Shown one piece after another: positions 14,410-22,347 of a stretch of 27,561 nt of DNA. This DNA comes from an uncultured Oscillibacter sp. (GTDB taxonomy: Bacteria > Bacillota_A > Clostridia > Oscillospirales > Oscillospiraceae). Below the pieces are notes generated by a model that was not told the DNA's origin, did no database searches, and saw only the letters and a program-made list of their open reading frames with translations. A program made the translations under genes and the position numbers. The stretch covers positions 1 through 27,561 of the forward strand of contig CAQVQZ010000005.1 of the NCBI GenBank assembly GCA_948902155.1, in the 5' to 3' direction. Within the stretch, counting starts at the first letter, position 1. Every line of letters starts with the position of its first letter.

Positions 14410-14600
14410 CCGGGAAACCGCGCTGTCCGTTAAAAAAAGTTTTCAGCAATTTTTGAAAATATAAAACCAAAAGGGGCGCGGATGGTACCATTTAGCGTGA
14501 GGCTTATGCTGTCCGGAGCGTTTCTCCCCATCCCGGTGGGGGACAGGAGTCCGGGCGCACCTTTTCAGCCGGATACTGTGGAATTGCGGCTAAAAACGCC
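14410..14600. other. Divergent intergenic region with AT-rich island and palindrome
   Basis: No gene is visible. The region holds an AT-rich stretch (about 14430-14470), the 10-base palindrome ATGGTACCAT at 14482-14491, and a small CCCCA/TGGGG hairpin near 14525-14540. It separates the amidohydrolase promoter from the FecR operon promoter and may carry control sites for either. Confidence 0.5.
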
Positions 14601-14629
14601 TTTACAGGGATTTCCGGCCATGCTATACT
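14601..14629 (+). promoter_or_regulatory. Promoter of the FecR / SLH-NHL / CHASE2-cyclase operon
   Basis: TTTACA (14601-14606), a 17-base spacer and TATACT (14624-14629), with TG one base upstream of the -10 box. The predicted start is near 14636, leaving a very short leader; the ribosome site GGGGGAGG ends about 8 bases before ATG 14652. Confidence 0.7.
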
Positions 14630-14651
14630 AATCCACGGGGGAGGAATTCTT

Positions 14652-17600
14652 ATGAGAAAACGGAGAATCATGTCTCTATTCCTGGCAGTGGCCCTAATGG
14701 TTTCGTTAGCCGTTCCGGCCATGGCGGCGGACTCTGCCGCCACGATTCGCCTGAGCAAAACCACCGGCACGGTAACCGTCAGCAAGAGCAGCGGCAAGAA
14801 GCTGACCCAGATCACCAACATGCGCCTATACAACGGCTACCACGTGACAACGGAGGAAAAGAGCTACGCCTGGATAAACCTGGACGACGCCAAGCTCATC
14901 AAGGAGGACGCCGCCAGCGAGGTGGAAGTCCGCAAGGACGGCAAGAAGCTGGAGGTCAACGCCTGTTCCGGCAACCTCTTCTTCAACGTCACCGAGGACC
15001 TGAAGGAAGACGAGACCCTGAATATCAGCACTTCCACCATGGTAGTGGGCATCCGGGGCACCAGCGGGTGGCTCCGGGTGCTGGACGAGTGGTCTACGGA
15101 GCTCTTCGTGCTGGAGGGCGCCGTCTCCTGTTCCGTCACCGACCCGGTCACCGGCCAGGTGAAGACCGAGCAGGTCCGGGGCGGCGAGAGCGTGACCTGC
15201 GTCGTCTACCCCCAGGACCGGACGGGGGATAAGTGCGACATCGTCCGGCGGAAGTACATCGAGGGCGATATCCCCGGCTTTGTCCTGACGGAGCTGGTGC
15301 GGGACGTCCCCCTCTGCGAGGAGATCGAGGAGGAGACTGGCCTGGATATCCTCAAGGACCTGGCCAAGGACGGCGGAGGCGACCCCAGCGGCAAGACCCC
15401 CGGCGGTCCCGCCGCCAACGGCACAAGCGCCCCCGGTGGAACGATGCCCGGCGGAACGCCCCCCGGCGGCAAAACCGCCACACCCCAGGCCGTCAAGGAG
15501 GCCCAGCGCCGGCAGGACGGCGACGAGCAGGAACTGAACAAGAAAATTGACAACATCAAAGAGCAGGAGCGCCGCCAACCCCATACGGCCTCCCCGGACA
15601 AGGCGTTCCCCAAGAAGCAGACGTCCGGGCCGAAGAATCCCGCCATCGATGGCGGCAGCGGCTCCAGCGGCGGCGGCAGCAGCGCCACGACTCCCCAGCC
15701 GAAGCCCCGGACCATGAAGCTGAAGGACGTGGAGGTCCAGGCCCTTCTGGAAGGCAGGACCTCTCTCACGGTCCAGCCCAACACCGACGCCGCCGACACC
15801 ACGCCGAAGAAGAACATCCTGGAAGTGGACACCGGCCTCACCGTGACGGCGGGGAAGACGGTGAATCTCCAGAGCGGCATCGACGTGGAGGTCTACCCCG
15901 GCAAGCGCCTCCAGGTGGACGGCACGCTGTGGGCGGACGGCCTCCAGAACAACGGCACGGTGGCCGTCACCAGCGGGGAGACTCTGCATCTCCGGGGCGA
16001 CCTGTCCAACGCCGGGTCCCTGAGCGTCAGCGCCACGGGCCGGGTAGTGGTAGACGGCGTGTTTTCCCGGAGCGGCCCGGCCACCCTGGCCCAGGGCGCG
16101 CGGGTGCAGGCGAAGCGGTTCGCCGCCGGGTCCGCGCCCTCCGGCTGGGAGGTTTCCGCCGGAACGGACGCCCAGGGATATTACAGCCTGGTGCCCCAGG
16201 ACATCCCGCCGGTGACGTATACCGTCGCCTTCCAGGCCAACGGCGGCGCATTTGCCGACGGCGCGGCCCGGAAGACGGCTCAGACCTCTGCAAACGGCAC
16301 GGCGACGTTCCCGGCGAACCCGGCACGGGAGAATTACATCTTCGCGGGCTGGTTCACGGCGGCGGAGGGCGGAACCCAGGTCACGGCCTCCCATGTGTTC
16401 CAGGCCAACACCACCCTCTACGCCCAGTGGACGGAAAAGGCGGTTTGGACCCTCACGTTCAGCGCCAACGGCGGCACATTCACTGACGGCGCGGCCCAGA
16501 AGACCGTCCAGACCGGCGAAAACGGCACGGCGGTCTTCCCGGCGGACCCGGCCCGGGAGAACTTCGCCTTTACCGGCTGGTTCACGGCGGCGGAGGGCGG
16601 AACCCAGGTCACGGCCTCCCACGTGTTCCAGGCCAATACCACCGTCTACGCCCAGTGGAAGGAGCAGGCGAGTTACACCGTCACCTTCCAGGCCAACGGC
16701 GGCGCGTTCGCCGGCGGCGCGGCCCAGAAGACGGCCCAGACCGATCTTGAAACCGGCCTCGCCGTGTTCCCGGCGGACCCGGCGCGGGAGAATTTCGTCT
16801 TCTCCGGCTGGTACAACGCGCCGGAGAACGGCACGCGTGTCACGGCGGCGGACCCCTTCACCCAGGATACCACGCTCTACGCCCACTGGGCGCAGAACGT
16901 CTACACCATCACCTTCAACGCCGGGGAAGGCGCGTTTGCCGACGGCTCCAAGCAGAAAACCGTCCCCACCGGAGACGACGGCACCGCGCCCCCGCCCAGC
17001 GACCCCACCCACACGGGAGACTACCGCTTTGCCGGGTGGTTCACAGCCAGCAGCGGCGGAACAAAAGTAGACGCAAGCTACGTCTTCACCAAGGATACAA
17101 CGGTCTACGCCCAGTGGACGTCGGCGTACAAAATCACCTTCCACTCCGGCGGCGGCACCTACGCCGACGGAACCACCGGGATGAAGTACGTCATGACCAA
17201 CCCGGACGGCACCGTGGACTTCCCGGAGATCACTCGTGTGGATTACCGGCTCATCGGCTGGTATACCCAGCTGATCGACGGCGTGAAGTACGAGGAAGAC
17301 CACGTGTTCACGAAGGATACCAGCCTTGTGTCGATGTGGGAAAGAGCGGCCACCATCACCTTTGACGCCAACGGCGGCGCGTTCACCGACGGCACGACGA
17401 CCCGGACCGCCACGACAGACGCGGCGGGGCATGTGGTCCTTCCCACAGAAGTCCCGGTCCGGGAGGGCTACGAGTTTGACTGTTGGCGGTCCGGCCCCGG
17501 TGGCGGCGCGGAGATCACCACCGCAACGGAGTTCTTCCGGGCAGATACCGTCTATGCCAGCTGGGTCAAAATCTACAACATTACCTTTGACGCCAACGAG

Positions 17601-18875
17601 GGCGCGTGGGCAGACGGCTCTGCGACCAAGACGGCGAAGACCAAGATCGATACCCGCGTAGACCTCCCGGCGGAGGAACCCACCCGTTTCGGCTTCACCT
17701 TCCACGGCTGGTGGAGCAGCACTGTGGGCGGCACGCAGATTACGGAGGTATCTACATTCTACCAGGACAGCACCGTCTATGCGCAGTGGACCCGCCAGGG
17801 CTACCTGACGACCTTTGAGGCCAACGGCGGCGCGTTCGCCGACGGCGATACGCAGAAGGTGGACCTGCGGGACACCAGCAGCATGACCATCACCTGGCCG
17901 GCGGACCCGGTCTGGGAGGGCTACGAATTCCTGGGCTGGTTCGACGCGTTGGAGGGCGGCGAACAGGTTACCCCGGATTCCACAGTATACGCCGTCGACC
18001 AGACCCTTTATGCGCGGTGGAAGGCCGTGGGCTTCCACTGGGAAATCGACGAGACCGGAACCAAGCTGCGTGTCTTTGGAACGGGACCGATGCCGGATTA
18101 TACCTTTGCTAGTACTACAAACTCTTCGCCTTGGTACAGCAAGAATGCAAACCTGAGAGAGATTGTGGTGGAGGACGGCATTACCACCGTCGGCGACTGC
18201 GCGTTTATCAATACAAACGCCACCAGCATCAAAATTGCCGACAGCGTGACGGATATCGGCGACCTTCCATTCTTCGGCAACTTGTACGTAACGGAGATCA
18301 CTCTGCCGAAGAACGGTTTCCCCACCATCTCCGCACAGGCGTTCAGCGGCTGCAAGAGTCTGCCCAGCATTGTCATACCGGAAGGCGTGGAAACGATTGA
18401 GTCCATGGCTTTTGGAAACTGCACTGCCCTGACCAGCGTGACCCTTCCAAACAGTGTTACCACAATTAAATCCCAGGCGTTTATAAACTGCTCCAGCTTG
18501 AAGAGCGTGACCATTCCCAGCGGCGTGACGCTGCTTGAAAGCTCTTCCTTCGATGACTGTAAAGGACTGGAGAGCGTGATTATCCAAGGGAATATTACCA
18601 AGCTTGACAACGCTACGTTCGCGGACTGCTCCTCCCTGAAGAGCGTCAGCCTTCCCGACAGCCTGCGGGAAATCAGCTATATCGCGTTTAAGAACTGCAC
18701 CAGTCTGGAAACCATTACGATCCCCGCGAACCTGACAAAGATGATTTCCACCGCCTTTGAGGGCTGCACAGCCCTCAAAACCATCGTGTTCCAAGGCACA
18801 AAAGCACAGTGGGAAGATTTGCGCTACACGCCCGCCGACGGCGTGACCGTCCAATGCGCAGACGGCGTCATTTAA
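14652..18875 (+). CDS. Secreted FecR-domain protein with InlB B-repeats and BspA-like LRRs
   Basis: A 1407-residue exported protein. Residues 1-26 are a signal peptide (RKRR, then LFLAVALMVSLAVPAMA). Residues about 30-230 form a FecR-like domain: TGTVTV near the start, GNLFFNV, then TMVVGIRGTSG and FVLEGAVSCSV, the usual FecR core. A Gly/Pro-rich and Lys/Glu-rich linker follows (about 238-350), then a beta-helix-like stretch (355-520). Eight Listeria-Bacteroides B-repeats (residues 523-1126; each ends in the form TTxYAQW) precede a BspA-type LRR region (about 1130-1400: CAFINTNATSIKIADSVTDI, SVTLPNSVTTIKSQAFINC). No SLH, LPXTG or C-terminal membrane anchor is seen, so it is released or held by partners. 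FecR domains normally transmit signals in sigma/anti-sigma systems; here the domain is outside the membrane. First gene of a three-gene operon, 21 bases before the next. Confidence 0.88.
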   Translation: MRKRRIMSLFLAVALMVSLAVPAMAADSAATIRLSKTTGTVTVSKSSGKKLTQITNMRLYNGYHVTTEEKSYAWINLDDAKLIKEDAASEVEVRKDGKKLEVNACSGNLFFNVTEDLKEDETLNISTSTMVVGIRGTSGWLRVLDEWSTELFVLEGAVSCSVTDPVTGQVKTEQVRGGESVTCVVYPQDRTGDKCDIVRRKYIEGDIPGFVLTELVRDVPLCEEIEEETGLDILKDLAKDGGGDPSGKTPGGPAANGTSAPGGTMPGGTPPGGKTATPQAVKEAQRRQDGDEQELNKKIDNIKEQERRQPHTASPDKAFPKKQTSGPKNPAIDGGSGSSGGGSSATTPQPKPRTMKLKDVEVQALLEGRTSLTVQPNTDAADTTPKKNILEVDTGLTVTAGKTVNLQSGIDVEVYPGKRLQVDGTLWADGLQNNGTVAVTSGETLHLRGDLSNAGSLSVSATGRVVVDGVFSRSGPATLAQGARVQAKRFAAGSAPSGWEVSAGTDAQGYYSLVPQDIPPVTYTVAFQANGGAFADGAARKTAQTSANGTATFPANPARENYIFAGWFTAAEGGTQVTASHVFQANTTLYAQWTEKAVWTLTFSANGGTFTDGAAQKTVQTGENGTAVFPADPARENFAFTGWFTAAEGGTQVTASHVFQANTTVYAQWKEQASYTVTFQANGGAFAGGAAQKTAQTDLETGLAVFPADPARENFVFSGWYNAPENGTRVTAADPFTQDTTLYAHWAQNVYTITFNAGEGAFADGSKQKTVPTGDDGTAPPPSDPTHTGDYRFAGWFTASSGGTKVDASYVFTKDTTVYAQWTSAYKITFHSGGGTYADGTTGMKYVMTNPDGTVDFPEITRVDYRLIGWYTQLIDGVKYEEDHVFTKDTSLVSMWERAATITFDANGGAFTDGTTTRTATTDAAGHVVLPTEVPVREGYEFDCWRSGPGGGAEITTATEFFRADTVYASWVKIYNITFDANEGAWADGSATKTAKTKIDTRVDLPAEEPTRFGFTFHGWWSSTVGGTQITEVSTFYQDSTVYAQWTRQGYLTTFEANGGAFADGDTQKVDLRDTSSMTITWPADPVWEGYEFLGWFDALEGGEQVTPDSTVYAVDQTLYARWKAVGFHWEIDETGTKLRVFGTGPMPDYTFASTTNSSPWYSKNANLREIVVEDGITTVGDCAFINTNATSIKIADSVTDIGDLPFFGNLYVTEITLPKNGFPTISAQAFSGCKSLPSIVIPEGVETIESMAFGNCTALTSVTLPNSVTTIKSQAFINCSSLKSVTIPSGVTLLESSSFDDCKGLESVIIQGNITKLDNATFADCSSLKSVSLPDSLREISYIAFKNCTSLETITIPANLTKMISTAFEGCTALKTIVFQGTKAQWEDLRYTPADGVTVQCADGVI
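16218..18029 (+). repeat. Eight B-repeat-coding units, two nearly identical
   Basis: Eight units of about 74-76 codons encode YxITFxANGGxFxDG...GWFxxxxGGTxV...TTVYAQW. Units 1 and 2 share an 84-base block (16347-16430 and 16575-16658, offset 228 bases) with only three differences. This points to recent duplication or gene conversion and possible repeat-number change; later units have diverged. Confidence 0.9.
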
Positions 18876-18896
18876 CACCCCAAAAGGAGTAACACC

Positions 18897-20375
18897 ATGA
18901 AAAACACCATCAAACGCACGGCCCTCACCCTCGCCTGCGCGGTGGCCCTGTCGGTCCCGGCCCTCGCCGCCGGGACCGGCGGCTACGCCGACGTGCCGGA
19001 GGGCGCGTGGTATGCCGAGGCGGCGGCCTACTGCCAGCGGCACGGCCTCCTGGGCGGCGGCGAGGCGGGGAAGTTCCTCCCCGACGCCCCCATGACCCGG
19101 GGCATGCTGGCCGACGCGCTCTATCGGGTGGCCGGGTCCCCGGCGGTGAAGGGGGACAACCCCTTCCCCGACGTGGAGGCCGGGACCTGGTACGAGCCCG
19201 CCGTGATCTGGACCAATCAGAAGGGCTACATGACCGGCTTCGAGACGGGCAATTTCGGCCCCGAGATGCCCATGACACGGGAACAGCTGGCGGCGGTCTT
19301 CTGGCGCTATGAGGACTGCCCCGCCGTCCCGGCGGAGGACTACGCCGACGAGTCCGCCATCTCCTCCTACGCCGCCGGGGCCGTGGACTGGGCCCGGTCC
19401 ACCGGCCTGATGAGCGGTCGGGCCGGGAACCTGTTCGCCCCCAAGGAGGGTGCCAGCCGGGCCCACATGGCCAAGGTCCTGATGAACTACACCGCCAGCT
19501 CCGCCCCCGCCGCAGCCACCCAGGTCAGCGCCATGGACGTCATGTGCCAGCCCTGCGGCGTCGCCGCCATGGCGGACGGCTCCCTGCTGGTCACCGACGG
19601 CTACAACAAGGTGATCTGGCGGGTGGCGGACGGCAAGAGCATCCCCTACGCCGGGGCGGACACTGTGGAGGACCCCTATGGCCAGCCCGTGGGCGGCTAC
19701 CACGACGACACCCTGCCCAAGAGCATCTTCAAGGACCCCTGGGCCGTCGCCCCCTTCCTGGACGGCTGGGCCGTCTCGGACACGGAGAACAACGTGGTCC
19801 GCTTCCTCCGCCCCGCCGGGGACGGCAAGCGCACCGACGTGACGGACCTGGGCGTCCGCTTCAACCACCCCACCGGCCTGGCTGCGGACAACAAGGGCAA
19901 CCTCTACGTGGCCGAGACCTTCCAGGGCGCGGTGAAGAAGGTCACTCCCCAGGGGGAGGTGACCACCCTGGCTTCCGGCCTGGCGGAGCCCATGGGGCTC
20001 TGCTGGAAGGACGGCATTTTGTACGTGGCCGAGAGCGGCGGCAACCGGATTTTGAAAATCGACGGGAATAAAAACGTCTCCGTGGTGGCCGGGAGCGGCA
20101 GCGCCGGCAGCGCCGACGGCCCGGCGGGCCAGGCGGGCTTCTCCGGACCCAAGGGCGTGGCCGTGGACAAGGACGGCACGGTCTACGCGGCGGACACGGA
20201 CAACGGAACCATCCGGAAAATCCAAAACGACCGGGTGACCACCATCCTCTCCCGGGACCCCAGGGACATCCAGGCCCTGTTCCCCGTGTCGCCCACCGGG
20301 CTGCTGATTCAGGGGGATACGCTGTACATTTCGGATACCTTCGCCCGGAAGCTTCTGGCCCTGCCCCTGCGCTGA
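18897..20375 (+). CDS. SLH-anchored NHL-repeat beta-propeller protein
   Basis: A 492-residue exported wall protein. A signal peptide (to about residue 24, ALTLACAVALSVPALA) is followed by three SLH domains (about 28-195: YADVPEGAWYAEAAAYCQR, PFPDVEAGTWYEPAVIW, YADESAISSYAAGAVDWA) that should bind the pyruvylated wall polymer. Residues about 215-490 form NHL-type propeller blades (GVAAMADGSLLVTDGYN, PTGLAADNKGNLYVAETF, PKGVAVDKDGTVYAADTDN). NHL propellers are usually binding modules. ATG 18897 has AAGGAG 8 bases upstream. It sits 21 bases after the FecR gene and 17 bases before the cyclase gene, so co-expression is very likely. It is a reasonable wall-bound partner for FecR or CHASE2, but that is inference. 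Confidence 0.88.
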   Translation: MKNTIKRTALTLACAVALSVPALAAGTGGYADVPEGAWYAEAAAYCQRHGLLGGGEAGKFLPDAPMTRGMLADALYRVAGSPAVKGDNPFPDVEAGTWYEPAVIWTNQKGYMTGFETGNFGPEMPMTREQLAAVFWRYEDCPAVPAEDYADESAISSYAAGAVDWARSTGLMSGRAGNLFAPKEGASRAHMAKVLMNYTASSAPAAATQVSAMDVMCQPCGVAAMADGSLLVTDGYNKVIWRVADGKSIPYAGADTVEDPYGQPVGGYHDDTLPKSIFKDPWAVAPFLDGWAVSDTENNVVRFLRPAGDGKRTDVTDLGVRFNHPTGLAADNKGNLYVAETFQGAVKKVTPQGEVTTLASGLAEPMGLCWKDGILYVAESGGNRILKIDGNKNVSVVAGSGSAGSADGPAGQAGFSGPKGVAVDKDGTVYAADTDNGTIRKIQNDRVTTILSRDPRDIQALFPVSPTGLLIQGDTLYISDTFARKLLALPLR

Positions 20376-20392
20376 CGGAAAGGAGACGGTAG

Positions 20393-22195
20393 ATGAAACA
20401 GAATCTGCGGACGCCTCTGGCGGCCCTGGCGGCGGCGGTGCTGATGACGCTGCTGGCGGCCTCCGGCCTGCTGGACAAGGCGGACTGGACCGCTTCGGAC
20501 GCGTGGTATCAGAGCCGCAGCGCCCCGGAGGAGGACATCGTGCTGGTGGGCATCGACCAGCGGGCGGTGGATGAGATCGGCCCCTATCAGGAGTGGGGCC
20601 GGGACGTCATCGCCATGGCCATCGAGGCCCTGAACGAGTCCGAGGACTGCCGCCCGGCGGCGATTGCCATCGACGTGCTCTACGTGGGCGAGACGGACCC
20701 CGGAGCCGACGAGTGGCTGGCGGAAGCCGCCGGGGCCTACGGCAACGTGGTCACCGCCTGCGCGGCCCAGTTCGCGGACACCTTCGTGGAGGGCGAGGGA
20801 GAGACGTTCCAGTGGCAGCGCTTCGCGGTGCTGGGCTTTGAGGAGCCCTTCCAGGCCCTTCGGGAGGCCACGGACCAGGGCCACATCAATGCCATGCTGG
20901 ATGAGGACGGCATCCTCCGGCACCACATGCTCCACCTGGACCTGCCCGACGGGCGGCGGATGCCCTCCCTGGCCCTGGCGGCGACCCAAAAGTATTGGGA
21001 CTACCACGGCCTGGACCCCGTGGACCTTCCGCCCACGGACAGCCACGGATTCTGGTATCTGCCCTTCACCGGCGAGCCGGGGGATTTCGACGGCGGCATC
21101 TCCGTGGCGGACCTGGTGGCGGGGGAGATTCCGGCGGACTACTTCGCCGGGAAGATCGTCTTCATCGGCCCCTACACCGTGGGCCTGCAGGATAACTATG
21201 TCACCTCGGCGGACCGGACCCGCCCCATGTACGGCGTGGAGTTCCAGGCCAACGCCGTCCAGGCCCTGCTGCTGGGCGAGCATAAGCAGGAGGTTGGCAA
21301 GGCCGTCCAGCTGGTGATTCTGCTGGCGGTGCTGCTGGCGTCCTTCGCGGTGTTCTGGAAGCGGAGCGTGGTGGCGTCCACCGTGGTGTGGGCGGCGCTG
21401 TGCGGCGGCTGGCTGGGTTTGACCAGGCTGCTGTACCACCAGGGCTATGTGCTGCATGTGATCTGGCTTCCCATCGGGGTCACGGTCCTCTACGTGGGCT
21501 GCATTGCCCTGAACTACATCCAGTCGGCCCTGGAGAAGCGGCGGGTTACCGCCACCTTCAAGCGCTACGTGGCTCCGGAGATCGTCAACGAGATTTTGAA
21601 GGAGGGTTCCGAGGCCCTGGAGCTGGGCGGCAAGCTGACGAACATCGCCGTGCTGTTCGTGGACGTCCGGGGCTTCACCACCATGTCCGAGCGTCTTCAA
21701 CCCAAGCAGGTGGTGGAGATTCTGAACCGCTACCTGACCCTGATTGCGGACTGCATCCTGAAAAACGGCGGCACGCTGGACAAATTTGTGGGCGACGCGG
21801 CGATGGCCTTCTGGGGCGCGCCGCTGCCTCAGGAGGACTATATCATGCAGGCCGTGAAGGCGGCCCGGGACATGGTCAGCGGCTCCGAGGCTTTGTCCAA
21901 GGAACTGCTGGAGCAATTCGGACAAACCGTGTCCTTCGGCATAGGCGTCCACGTGGGCGACGCGGTCGTGGGCAACATCGGCTCCCCGGAGCGGATGGAC
22001 TACACGGCCATCGGCGACACGGTGAACACCTCCGCCCGCCTGGAGGCCAATGCCCCCGGCGGAACGATCTACATCTCCCGCGCGGTGGCGGACCAGCTGG
22101 AGGGCCGCATCCGCGTGACCTCCCTGGGAGACAGCGTGAAGCTCAAGGGCAAAGCCGAGGGCTTCGAGGTCCTGACTCTGGACGAGATTCTGTAA
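20393..22195 (+). CDS. CHASE2 sensor / class III adenylate cyclase
   Basis: A 600-residue membrane signalling enzyme that should make cAMP from ATP. An N-terminal membrane helix (7-26) leads to an extracellular CHASE2 domain (about 30-295: IVLVGIDQRAVDEIGP, FIGPYTVGLQDNYVT). Three membrane helices follow (about 303-321, 325-343, 350-372), then a cyclase domain (about 415-600). Catalytic residues are present: metal-binding Asp424 (FVDVRGFTTMSE) and Asp468, purine-contacting Lys464 (LDKFVGD) with Thr538 (YTAIGD), and Asn545 and Arg549 (VNTSAR). The Lys/Thr pair is typical of class IIIb adenylate rather than guanylate cyclases. AAGGAG lies before ATG 20393, 17 bases after the SLH-NHL gene. The last gene of the operon, it is followed by a strong terminator. 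No cAMP receptor gene is in the window. Confidence 0.92.
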   Translation: MKQNLRTPLAALAAAVLMTLLAASGLLDKADWTASDAWYQSRSAPEEDIVLVGIDQRAVDEIGPYQEWGRDVIAMAIEALNESEDCRPAAIAIDVLYVGETDPGADEWLAEAAGAYGNVVTACAAQFADTFVEGEGETFQWQRFAVLGFEEPFQALREATDQGHINAMLDEDGILRHHMLHLDLPDGRRMPSLALAATQKYWDYHGLDPVDLPPTDSHGFWYLPFTGEPGDFDGGISVADLVAGEIPADYFAGKIVFIGPYTVGLQDNYVTSADRTRPMYGVEFQANAVQALLLGEHKQEVGKAVQLVILLAVLLASFAVFWKRSVVASTVVWAALCGGWLGLTRLLYHQGYVLHVIWLPIGVTVLYVGCIALNYIQSALEKRRVTATFKRYVAPEIVNEILKEGSEALELGGKLTNIAVLFVDVRGFTTMSERLQPKQVVEILNRYLTLIADCILKNGGTLDKFVGDAAMAFWGAPLPQEDYIMQAVKAARDMVSGSEALSKELLEQFGQTVSFGIGVHVGDAVVGNIGSPERMDYTAIGDTVNTSARLEANAPGGTIYISRAVADQLEGRIRVTSLGDSVKLKGKAEGFEVLTLDEIL

Positions 22196-22217
22196 GCAGG
22201 TGCTGAAAGGTATGGAG

Positions 22218-22266
22218 AGCCCCGCCGTCGTCGCCTTTGGCGACGACGGTGGGGCTTCTTCTTTGT
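22218..22266 (+). terminator. Strong terminator of the FecR/CHASE2 operon
   Basis: An 18-base-pair stem (22218-22235 with 22239-22256, one G-U pair), loop TTT, and a T-rich tail. It lies 22 bases after the cyclase stop and closes the three-gene operon. The remaining sequence to 22347 shows no gene. Confidence 0.92.
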
Positions 22267-22347
22267 ATTGGAAGGGTTTACTCGTGTAGGGAAAGCTGCC
22301 AACCGCCCGCATCTTCAAGCGGTCCTATTCCATCCGTCCCTCTGCGC

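Noticed and set aside
14826..20225. Minus-strand open frame of about 1800 codons across the FecR and SLH-NHL genes
   Set aside because: It spans two real genes and their junction, has low-complexity Gly/Arg/Ala/His-rich composition and no domain; a shadow of strongly biased third positions.
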